Positions 54,301 to 64,000 of a stretch of 64,000 nucleotides of DNA are shown piece by piece. The stretch comes from Halichondria panicea. Taxonomy: Eukaryota; Porifera; Demospongiae; Suberitida; Halichondriidae. The notes under the pieces were generated by a model that did no database searches, was not told where the DNA came from, and was given only the letters and a program-made list of their open reading frames with translations. Each line of letters starts with the position of its first letter. Position 1 is the first letter of the stretch. The stretch covers positions 4,031,442 through 4,095,441 of the forward strand of contig NC_087379.1 in NCBI RefSeq assembly GCF_963675165.1, read 5' to 3'. The translations under genes and the position numbers were made by a program.

Positions 54301-57300
54301 AAAACATTAATGTGACTAGATACATCTATAGAGGTTGAGCATCTTCTAACTTTTCCAATGCACTTTTCCTGACAACTACCGGAATTGTGTACAAGCTACA
54401 TGTAGCCTATACTTACATCTACGTACTATCATGCTCTAAACCACCACATAATGATAGCACTCACACTCTCCTAGGAGGTGACCCAGCCCTGAAGGAGGAC
54501 ACCGTCCCAATGATCTGCTCTCTATCATCCAAGTTGGCAAAGATGATGGTGTTCTTGTTGGCCCTGGTGGCAATAAGGATGCCATTGGGGAGGGTTTGTT
54601 CCTGATTTAGACGCTCTATCTGCACTACGTCTCGCAGTGGGATCACCACCCACACCACACCCACCAACTGCGTGCAATATATTGAGATGAGTCAGTGAAT
54701 TACACTGAGCATGTGTACATGGAGCAATGTGTGTGTTAATTATATGCACTACGTTGGTATTGATCATTGTGTTTCTTACACCCATACGTATCAATTCATC
54801 CAAGCAACCCTTTGGCTACAGTACAATTAAGTGTGTACGTACCTTGCTGGAGAAACATATGTAGTTTGGTGAGCAGTAGAGCTTGCCCAGGATGGGTGCT
54901 TTTGAGGCGGGGTTCCACATGGTGCACTCACAGTAGCCATCCAGCCCCTCAGTCTCAGGCAGTCGAAAAGTGGATCTGCAGTGAATACAGATCAAGTGAA
55001 TGCAAAGTACAACGTATTGTGTAGTACATGACAGACAATTAGTGATATATGTACCTGCCAAATGTTAAGGGGTACAAGTGTATGTACGTGTATAAAGCTG
55101 ACTGAGTGTATTGATGATGAAACGTAAACTTCTTGGGAAAGAAATGTTAAACAGAAAGTCTTACGTACGCACAAACAATTACAGTACAGTAGAACCTCGA
55201 TTATCCGGCCCTCCATTATCCGGAACCTCGATTATCCGGCTTGGCATTTTTTTATCAGATTAGAAAATGGGCGTGTCCCTAAAATGCGCATGCGCGTTAC
55301 AGCTGTTACCATGGAGACATACCTGCTTATCTTATGCGCATGTGGCACTGCTGTTTATCAATAAAGTGGGTGGATCAAGGCGTGGTTTATCTATTCAATT
55401 ATCCGGCATATTCACTTATCCGGCCTGCTTCTGGAACCAAGGTGTCCGGATAATCGAGGTTCTACTGTATTGTACCTACCTGTACATGTACAGCTGTGTT
55501 GCAGAATCTACAGTGCCATCATGCACATGTATGTGCTCAGCTCATAGCTGGTCTCCCTCACCTGTATTGCTCCGTGAGCTTCCTGGCATCGAGGACTTGG
55601 CTGAGAGGAGTTTTGGCCACAGAGGCAGCCCGCAGCTCTGAGAGCAGGGACTGGTGGTCTGATTTAGTACTACCCAATAGCACTCTGAGGAAGGAGGGGT
55701 GATGTAAGTAAGGAGAGATAGTGCTGCACAATAACTACATGTACAACGTCATGCAAGGACTCACTCCTTGGTGGCAATCTTGGCGAGCTGCTCCATGAGC
55801 TCGAGGGTCTCCCACCTTTTCATAAACATGGAGAAGTGATGCTCCTTACCTCCACTCTTGACAAAGAGCCCCTCACTCAGACGAGCTGATTCAGAAAATA
55901 TACCCTGTGTGTGGGAAGAGCGCAGGAACGTGCATACACACAAAATGCTGGTACAACACCAGTCCACATCCTACAAAGTCACTTGAGCAGTTTTCCCATG
56001 CGTAAAAAAATGACATGCATTGACAACACAAATACCCTAAAATGGACCGCTGTCTATATAACCCCCAGATGGACAGACTATCCCAACAGTAGAACCCCAA
56101 TCATTAATTTTGGCTGGGCAAATTTCTCCACTAGAGGATAAAGTAATTAAATGCGTATACGCAAACAACACCTGTTACCATGGAGATAGGTTTATCAATT
56201 CGCTTAGATGGATTATCTGATCTGGGTCTGGAACAAAGGGTGGTCCCCCGATAATCGAGGCTCTATGGTACTGTGGACAAATTAGCTACTCCCCAAGTGT
56301 CTAGCTTTAATTAATCGAGCAGCATTATGAAAGTTACATGCATTATAACTATAGCAATGCGAGTTCTCTGGTGCACACTAACCCAGACCCTCACATGTCC
56401 ACACTCCCCACAGACCCTCACACAACACACTCCCCACAGACCCTCTCACACAACACGCTCCCCACAGACCCTCTCATGTCCACACTCCCCAAGACCCTCT
56501 CACACAACACATTTTCCACAGACCCTCACACAACACACTCCCCACAGACCCTCTCACACAACACGCTCCCCACAGACCCTCTCATGTCCACACTCCCCAC
56601 AGACCCTCTCACGCAACACACTCTCCACAGACCCTCACACAACACACTCTCCACAGACCCTCTCACGCAACACGCTTCCCCAACACCCTCTCATGCAACA
56701 CACTCCCCACAGACCCTCTCACGCAACACACTCCCCACAGACCCTCACACACAACACACTCCCCACAGACTCTCTCACGCAACACACTCCCCACAGACCC
56801 TCACACACAGCACTCTCCCCACAGACCCTCTCATGTTCACACTCCCCACAGACCCTCTCACACAACACACTCCCCACATACTCCCTCACACAACACACTC
56901 CTCACAGACTGTCTCACAACACACTCCTCACAGACTCTCACACAACACACTATCCACATACCCTCTCATACAACACACTCACGTTAATGCTGGTCCACCT
57001 GAGCACAATCATTATCTCAGCCCCCATGAAGTAGGAGTAGAAGCAGAGATGGTTTACAGATAGGTACATCCATCCTTGTCGCGGCAGAGAGCTTTTCCAA
57101 TAGCTGCAAGAGTAGTCTGTGGGCCAAGGAGTGCTCATGAGTTACAAATTGTACTGCTTTGTACTGCAATAATACTACCGCTATTAAATTACACCACAAA
57201 GGTACGACCGTGTACGTACATGTATCTTAGCTATAGAGCATACCATGCACTACCTTTCTACGCAGGCCAGGAGCAGAAGTGGGCATGGGGACAAGGCTAA

Positions 57301-59132
57301 CCATGTACACATATACCTAAGTGTGCATTGCACAACTGGTAGTGCTACAATGAAGCTTACCAATAGTAATTATTATTACAAACAATAAGTACACGTACGT
57401 GTGATAAATTCTCAAGAACGTACAGTTGACAAGTTTCTCTTGTTTTGGCATGTTGAACTGCTGCAGGAACCGAGCTTCCACCTCCTTGAACCTCATAGTT
57501 ACTGGATCGTCTTCAGTCACACTCGCCGATCTACTCCCAGTCCCCCCGTCACTCCCCTCTCTAATCATCACCAAACTATGGATCTTGGCCTGAGCAAAGT
57601 CCATCGATTGGAGAGTGTCATCAAACGTCTCTGAACAGTGGGAAATTAATCAAGTACGTGATGACAGACACACTTGAATGGAGCACATGTTGATGCATTA
57701 GGTTAAACAGGTAGTGAAGGCTCTGAACTTTATGGTGTAAATGATAGTCACACGCTCTCAACACATACACCGACAAGTATCAGCATGTACACCGACAAGT
57801 ATCAGCATGTACACCGACAAGTATCAGCATGTACACCGACAAGTATCAGCATGCATGTACACACATGCCATGCTACATGTATAAGGGAATTATAATAATT
57901 ATACGCATACCATAATTATGCTACTAAAATAATAAGGGAATTACATACATACCATGCTATAAGGGAATTAAAGTAGCTGCAATATACAATATTGATTCAG
58001 CGCCATGTACTGCACAAGCACGCATGTACCTAGAGTGGGCACGAGTATCTCCTCCAGCCATTTCCAGTCAGTGAGGATGTCTTGTTTGGAAGAGGCCACT
58101 GCCACCACATAACTGAAGTCAGACCCAGCCTGGTGGAGGGAATAAGTAGTAGGTACCAGGGTGTCATACAGGATTTTGAAGTAGAGGGGGGAAATGAGAA
58201 AAGTAACCAGACAATTTTGCTAAAAAAAGGTAAACTGTTATTCAATACCCAGCTATGGACACTCAGTCATACAACTAGTATTTGAAGGGGGGGGGGGATT
58301 GGAGCTAGTCCCCCCCCCCCTATATGACACCCTGGACCATACTCTATCTCTATAATTGAGGCCAGGAATGCACTCCTGTTGAGGCTTAAATGCGGATCTA
58401 TACTCGTTTCAAGGCATATGCAGGCTCATCTTTGCAGTGCATGAACTGTGGAAACCACAAAGAACCTCCCGCCTAAAAATCATTTAGTTAAATGCCCTTT
58501 TTAAAGCCATGTGCTACATAATTCCAAGGATCACATTTAGAGGCTCCACTGTACTCTGAATAAAGATGCTCCACGCTAAAAGTGTTATACACAAGATGAG
58601 GTCTTGATTGACACTCACCGTTTGCAGCAGTATCCTGTACGGTGGTGGTCTTGAGTCCCGTATGTTGTCCAGGGTACCAATGACCCTCGCTGCAAAACCA
58701 CGGCCTTCACCATGGCCTCGTCTTTTTTGCAGACAGAAAAAAGAATTAGAGCGCTCACTCACCCTGAAAATATAAATAGAATACCCGATAGCTTTGGTTA
58801 GTTGCAAAGATGGTTAGGGTACCAAGTTCTCATACATGTAGTGTGATGTGGCATAGTCTCACAGACCATGCAGACTGTAAAAGATACATTGTAACGGCTG
58901 GCTTGCGAGACTAGATGTGGGATAACGTTGCAATGATGCAATGTCTAACTTTTAGTGACCGAGGGTAAATGATTGGTATGGGAGAGTGTTTAAGTGAGAC
59001 CTCTACACCCAATAATGGGATTGCAAAGAGTATAGAATCCTGACATGTTTTCTGGAGGTGTTTCATCAGCCCTGATTCTCACCAGAGAAGGTTGCTGGAG
59101 ATGAGTATCTCCTGCGGTTTCACCCACACCAT
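48382..59132 (-). CDS. TBC1D9: TBC1D9/TBC1D9B-type Rab GTPase-activating protein
   Basis: Twenty-two exons join in phase to 1,243 codons (human TBC1D9 about 1,266): 59132-59083, 58763-58619, 58129-58030, 57630-57424, 57116-56983, 55904-55765, 55684-55562, 54975-54843, 54667-54465, 54268-54014, 53212-53118, 52970-52767, 52614-52468, 52240-52065, 51713-51607, 51442-51388, 50864-50649, 50329-50153, 50099-49910, 49532-49407, 49311-49235, 49053-48382. Order: N-terminus [21 protein letters not shown]1 ([20 protein letters not shown]); GRAM2 ([27 protein letters not shown]); TBC domain with arginine finger [13 protein letters not shown] and glutamine finger GYCQAMNI; an EF-hand-like region ([17 protein letters not shown], position 12 Arg not Glu, so calcium binding is doubtful); and the conserved C-terminal [18 protein letters not shown]. 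The family accelerates GTP hydrolysis on Rab proteins on membranes. Confidence 0.94.
55185..55469. repeat. Pogo/Tigger-type MITE in TBC1D9 intron 7
   Basis: Ends TACAGTAGAACCTCGATTAT and the reverse complement ATAATCGAGGTTCTACTGTA bound a 285-bp element with TA at both sides, the target of the Tc1/mariner superfamily. CAGTAGAACCTCG..TTATCC termini are typical of pogo-related MITEs. Internal CTCGATTATCCGG is repeated in direct orientation. Confidence 0.85.
56085..56274. repeat. Degenerate second pogo-type MITE copy
   Basis: The left end AACAGTAGAACCCCAATCAT and right end CCCGATAATCGAGGCTCTAT are altered versions of the 55185-55469 termini. The interior shares GTTACCATGGAGA. It lies in intron 5 of TBC1D9. 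Confidence 0.65.
56385..56980. repeat. Minisatellite in TBC1D9 intron 5, abutting the exon 5 donor
   Basis: Around 25 units of 16-24 bp such as CCCCACAGACCCTCTCACAC and AACACACTCCCCACAGACCC form a 600-bp array. On the coding (minus) strand it begins within a few bases of the GTGAGTGTG donor, whose own sequence resembles the unit. Plus-strand reading frames of over 200 codons here (Thr-Gln-His-Ser-Pro repeats) are artefacts. Confidence 0.9.
57768..57853. repeat. Four-copy 22-bp tandem repeat in TBC1D9 intron 3
   Basis: Four near-identical copies of CACCGACAAGTATCAGCATG(TA) are followed by a TGCATGTACA tail. Confidence 0.9.
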
Positions 59133-59628
59133 ATCTGGAACCAGAGGGTTAAACACATTATGTTAGTTGATAGCCTGATCATTGAACCAGCAGTTATGAA
59201 TTTATAGGAGCATGCAAAGGTAGGTAGACATACAATCCATGGCCAAGGAGACACACCCACTTTGCAACATTTCAGCCTCTGTGTGGAGCAACTCACCTAC
59301 TACACCCTTTCAGAAACACTTGATAAGCTTTTGATAATAGGATCAACAGCCTTGGAGCATTCTATACGCCACTGGCACAGAATGGATGTAGAAACAAGTA
59401 CAAAAGAGTAATGCTTGCCTAGTCAGCAAAAATGTAGATGACGTCGAGAAAATTAATTGAAAAGGAGGACACACCCATGTTGAGTTCAAAGATACCGTAC
59501 CGTGGGGCGACCATTTCAGTACTAGTACATGCAAGGCAGAGATCGAGAGGGGTAGGGAACGCAATCAAGCTTCAAAAGGCAGAGAGTTTCTAGATCTAGA
59601 GTTGAGACACTATCAGAGAGAGAGCAGG
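59133..59628. promoter_or_regulatory. Divergent promoter region between TBC1D9 and the SNX9-type gene
   Basis: There are 496 bp between two divergent start codons. No TATA box is convincing; a GATCGAGAGGGGTAGGGAAC segment and TCTAGATCTAGA palindromes lie just upstream of the SNX start. Shared regulation is inferred from geometry. Confidence 0.45.
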
Positions 59629-62488
59629 ATGGCAATGAAGGTGAGAAGGTTTTTCTATGGGCGGGTCAAAAAGACTAAAAGACTTGATGCTTTGTTGTTG
59701 TGTTGTATCATTTATTTCTTGTGAGAGTTGGTCTGTAGGCAGTGATATGATGTACAATTAAGAGCCTGTGCTGTTAATTAAGCTTATTGCCTGATTGGCC
59801 TATTAATAGTCTGTAGTATAGCAAAAAACAGTGTCAGGATCGTGAATACTCATACTGTGTTGGTACACTCCTACATCCACTGAGCAGCATGAGGTGTAAA
59901 CACAGTGATCAACATGTTCACAAAGTTGAAATAGTGGAATTCTTGTATGTGTATGCATACAGGCGGTAATCATACAGATTTGCCATCTTGTACTTATGTA
60001 CTCTCTCTTTTATTCGACACTTTTACACAATGTTAGAACGTGTGCGATTGATTAGCATTCGACTGTTGCCTGGGAAACCCTAGGTTTCGTAATGCATTAG
60101 AGCGCAACTACAGTAGTTGGCTAGACCATGCTGTTTAGTGTAAATTAGCTTTGTTACTCCTGTGTCACATAATGGCAAGGGTGTGTGCCAGAATTAGATT
60201 GGGGCTTGACAGACTCAACTGTAATCAGTGTCCACCTCAGTCAATCTCCTAGATGTAGTAGCTGCTCTTCCCATAAAATTTTGTCACGTTCTTTGATATC
60301 CAAATGTGATCCCTTAATTGTATGTGGTGAAACTACTTGTTGACCAGTCACAATGGACCGTGGTTTATGTGGGCTAGTGACATTTCTGTGTAAAAACATG
60401 AATTGTTCCTCAATTAATGTGGCTCAATATTGAGAAGAACGCATTTGTGAATTCATGTTAAGTGTAACATGAAGTGAGTGTAAGTTTTGTGTTTAACCAC
60501 AATATTGCCACAGAAACCGTTTATGTTCTTGTTAACTTAATTAATTTACACTCTCATTATAATAATTATGGGGTAGTGGATTAGAAATCATAAACAGTTT
60601 TTGTTTATTGTTTTGTGGACAGAATTGCATGTGCATGTAGCGTGTTACACAACTGTGCTATACAATTCCTAAACTTTCCCAGTGATACTTGGCATCACAA
60701 GTTGCTTTGTGAATGAGGTAACGCAAATTCGTAGTGCACACACAGAATTTTAGCATCTTAATTTAACTCGTTAGTACAAGCATTTTGTAAGGACCACGGG
60801 TTTCGCTTGTGTCGGCCATTAGTCAAGTAAATGTTTGGTTGCAGTATTGAATACACATGAGCTCATTGTTCCCTCCTTCCTTGTATGGGTATAAAATGCA
60901 ACATTATGTAACCATCGTCATGAGTGCATAAGATGATCTTTCATAGCAACCAAAAACATAGTTTGACAACAACAATTACGTTACAATTTTGCAACTTCTG
61001 TGCCACACTGTGTGGAGGAGTGCTGTGGTGCGTGGAGTGGATATGTAGTGTACACAGAATTAAACCAGTGATGGTTAGTAGTGCGATAGATGTTCAGTAT
61101 AAAGGACTAGGGCAGCTATTATAGGATGTGAGTATAATCTACTCTAGGAACTCAGCCAACCACGCCCAGCTTTTCAAGTGCTTACCCGTATTCATGCCGA
61201 GTGCTATTCATGTATTATATAGTGTGGTACGTGTTTTCTTTGTACATGCAAAGGTGTGATGTAGTGTACATGTACGTCAGTCTTAGAAGGCAAAGAGGGG
61301 GGGGGGGGGGGTACCGCCTAAGTAAAAGACACCAACTAAAATACAAAGACATCATGAATATAAACAGGATGTTTATGTGCAGTACGTACAATAGTTTACT
61401 GTTTCTTGCTCCATCTGCTTGACTTCTTATACCTGTGTTGTACAGCCTGTGTGGCGTGTGCTTAGCAGCTACAAGCTGATTGCATGTGCCAATTAAGCTA
61501 CACTGTTTCGTGGTTCATTAGTTCTCACACTTCCCTCGGTTACTCCCACCCTTTTTTTAAGGTTCTTCTGATATTCTCAAATGTGGTTAACTACAGGAAT
61601 TGTTGTTTTAGTGACATGGTTACGTGCATGAAGGCTGCAGTGTTTACTTACATGTATATACATTCTAGCCTCTACACAGGCTCTCCTTTTTCTGTTCTTT
61701 ATCACAATCGTTCAATAAGATAAAATACTGTATTATTCCTTCAATGAGATAAAATACGGTATTAATTGGAGGAATAAAGAAAGAAATAGACGTAAAGTTA
61801 GGAAAAAGGAGAGCCTGTATCGGGAAGTCACGTGAGGGTAGAAGGGTGGTAGAAGGGTGAAAATGAGCGTGGGCATACTGAGCTAGAGATGTTGGACTGC
61901 CCACGCAGAGGTCTACGACTAATAAAACTTTGCCTGCAGCAAGCTGGACATGGACTTGGAACTGGAAGTTTGCAAGCACTATAGCTAGCTATACCTTAGG
62001 CTTAGCTAGATGATCTACTAGTCTAGATTGTGTGTTTAGATTCTATCACTATTGTGTCTTTCTACATGCTATAGTAGAATAGCTTAGTCATCATTATCAT
62101 ATAGCAGGTAGCTACTGCCACCAGAGCTGGCCACGCTGGTTCTCTGATCTGACTTGCAGCACAGCTTGGTGGTTGTCTCAGTGCAGTGCAGTACAGTACA
62201 GTCTTACTCTGAATGCGTGGGAGAATACCTTACGTCACGATTGTGGGCTACATATCGCCCACGTTCATAAAAATCCTTGTGGATCACGCGATTTCCCAAA
62301 CCAGGCCTTACTTTTTCTTAACTGTACGCCCATTTCTTTCCTTGCTGCCTCACTATGTCTTGTTTATGGATGAACAGTGACAACAGCAAGAAAAAGTAAG
62401 GCCTGGGAACGAGGCTATATACATTCTAGAACTTTATATAAAGTGTCACTGTCACATTCTTTTTAATAGGTAACTGTTCACTTACGAT

Positions 62489-62551
<63 letters not shown>

Positions 62552-64000
62552 CAAGGGTTTTGTATGACTTTGATGGTGATGAGGAGAACGGAGAGCTGAC
62601 CATCAAGGAAGGTGATGATCTCACTATCCTGAATCAGGTGATTACATGCAGTAATATAACAGTCTATACATCCCCCGTATTAAAGTAACTGATCAGTGTG
62701 GGTCCACTCTACTTGCCTGACAATCTGCACGCATGTACATGTTTTATTATACTTGTGATCAATTGTGTCCACTCCCAACAGACGACTTAGTGTAAGGTGT
62801 GTAGTGTAAAACTTTGTGCTTGTTTAACAATTTATGTAGTGGATAGGCAGCGCTATAGCAACTACTGGATATGCGTAACACTGTAACAATAAATATAGGG
62901 CCTTTTTGCTTTAATATAGCCACATGTACCTCAAATGTATGATGCCCCCTCCCCCCCCCCCCCCACACACACACACACAGGACATTGGTGATGGATGGTG
63001 GGAGGGGGAACTGGCGAATGGAGTAACAGGTCTCTTCCCAGAGTCTTACGTAGAGGCAAGCCTTGATATTTGTGTACCCATGCCTGCATGTGGTCTGTTG
63101 TTGTTGTACTTCGCTATTTATAGACACTACTATATTTACCAATACTTTCTAAGTGTATGCTTATTACATGTATATATCCCTGTACGCTACAAATGTTAGG
63201 TATGGCTTCAAGCCAAGTGTCTATGTCCCGGTTCTTGTGTGCTATGTTTGGTAACTGTTTGTCTGCATTCTGATAGCTATAGCTACATTGTGCATGCATG
63301 TACATGTATATCCGCTATTATAGTGCTGTACCTCAACCTTTGGAATGATGAATCTGTACAACTAGCATTACATGTACAGTCAATGAACTCTTGTACAGTA
63401 TACTGTGCTTGGTCCTGAGGTTTGAAGACCTACATGTATAGTGTTTGATGCAGAACAGTCAACACACTATCTCTATAGAATTGAATGTGTGTTTTGCAGT
63501 AGCTATACATGTATGTTTATTGTAAGCACTCGTTTTGTCCTGTACAATGTATCGCAAACTTGTGTCGCATAAACCTATTACCATGGAAGTGGCAACTGTT
63601 GATCATTTGTATCTTTTTATTATTATGACTGTCGTGTGACCATTGCAGCTGGTAAGTGGTGGTGGTGGTGCCACAATGGGGGGTGTGGAAGACGAACAGT
63701 TCCAGGGCGCAGGGGATATTGAGGAACGTCATGACAGTTTTGACCAGCCACCATCGTACAACAACCAAAAGTGGGACGAGGAAGAGGAATGGGAGACAGA
63801 ACAAAGGGAGGATGATGGTGAGAAGTTGTGGTGGCTGTGGGGGGGGGGGGGGTGGAGTGATTTGGTGATGCTCTTAATTGATTGTTGTAGGAGTAAAGAT
63901 ACAACTACTTGTTACAGTAGCGCAATGACATTCTTTACAATGTACATGTGTACACACTCAAGAGGAAGGTTGGAGTATTTGTTCCAAAATTCTTGCTGTA
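59629..64000 (+). CDS. SNX9: SNX9-type sorting nexin, N-terminal SH3 region; 3' end outside window
   Basis: Exons 59629-59640 (MAMK), 62551-62637 (ARVLYDFDGDEENGELTIKE, ILNQ), 62981-63055 (DIGDGWWEGELANGVTGLFP, ESYVE) and 63649-63817 join in phase. MAMK/ARVLYDF aligns with the human SNX9 start MATK/ARVMYDF, and the SH3 has the expected ALYDF-, WWEG- and GLFP..YVE-type motifs. Exon 4 encodes a Gly-rich then acidic, Trp-containing segment (SYNNQKWDEEEEWE), comparable to the low-complexity linker of SNX9 that binds clathrin/AP-2 and Arp2/3 activators. The PX and BAR domains would lie to the right. Intron 1 is 2.9 kb; it holds a poly-G tract at 61289-61308 and an inverted repeat near 62293-62420. 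Exon 3 appears to use a GC donor. SNX18/33 are alternatives because only the N-terminus is visible. Confidence 0.85.
62293..62420. repeat. Inverted-repeat element in SNX9-type intron 1
   Basis: Arms CCAGGCCTTACTTTTTCTT and AAGAAAAAGTAAGGCCTGG flank a ~70-bp spacer, with further partial pairing outside them. It is MITE-like and non-coding. Confidence 0.65.
62489..62549. repeat. (CA)n microsatellite ending at the acceptor of SNX9-type exon 2
   Basis: About 60 bp of pure CA repeat run straight into the CAG acceptor; exon 2 begins at 62551 with GCAAGGGTTTTG. Confidence 0.9.
62948..62979. repeat. Poly-C/(CA)n tract at the acceptor of SNX9-type exon 3
   Basis: A C-run followed by CA dinucleotides ends in the CACACAG acceptor; exon 3 begins at 62981 (GACATTGG). 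Confidence 0.9.

Noticed and set aside
56327-57063. Two overlapping plus-strand frames of 235-241 codons rich in Thr, His, Ser, Pro and Gln
   Set aside because: They are translations of the CCCCACAGACCC minisatellite in a TBC1D9 intron and run into the antisense of TBC1D9 exon 5.
57768-57853. Four 22-bp direct repeats as CRISPR or regulatory array
   Set aside because: Units are contiguous without spacers and lie in an intron; simple tandem repeat.

Overview
The window is animal nuclear DNA. It carries spliced genes with conserved animal orthologues (MFSD5, PSMG2, ARHGAP39, DUOXA, TBC1D9, an SNX9-type sorting nexin). Most introns are short with GT..AG ends, intergenic DNA is AT-rich, and small inverted-repeat elements are abundant. 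The compact gene spacing, a kinase/coiled-coil/kelch protein, secreted VWC/TIL proteins and unusual domain fusions suggest an early-branching animal, most likely a sponge; that is inference. All exon models were built by eye from splice signals, reading phase and remembered family motifs.

Layout. 1-3530: MFSD5 (-, runs off the left edge) head to head with PSMG2 (+). 4070-15410: kinase-kelch gene (-) head to head with ARHGAP39 (+). 15659-20656: DUOXA (+), with a decayed RecQ-like helicase fragment in its large first intron. 21139-24688: secreted VWC/TIL protein (-) with an internal duplication. 25621-27987: SAM-MOB fusion gene (-) with an in-frame TAG. 28327-31053: metzincin protease gene (-) with a PB1-like N-terminal exon and an in-frame TGA at a conserved Trp position. 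31.4-40 kb: accessory zone of inverted-repeat elements, G-rich minisatellites, unidentified exons and a duplicated exon pair, one copy of which is hit by a 5'-truncated LINE.

40118-44395: a six-exon reading frame joining a DDE-type transposase, a Ulp1-like cysteine protease and a PHD finger. 45806-47512: intronless secreted Cys-rich protein that shares a module with the VWC/TIL protein. 48382-59132: complete TBC1D9/9B orthologue (-, 22 exons), head to head with an SNX9-type gene (+) that runs off the right edge.

Three divergent pairs (212, 478 and 496 bp between start codons) and several tightly spaced neighbours point to shared promoter regions. Functional themes are membrane traffic (TBC1D9, SNX9), Rho signalling (ARHGAP39), proteasome assembly (PSMG2), NADPH-oxidase maturation (DUOXA) and secreted matrix-type proteins. 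The most unusual items are the transposase-Ulp1-PHD protein, the SAM-MOB fusion and the protease with a beta-grasp N-terminus. The last two carry single in-frame stops.
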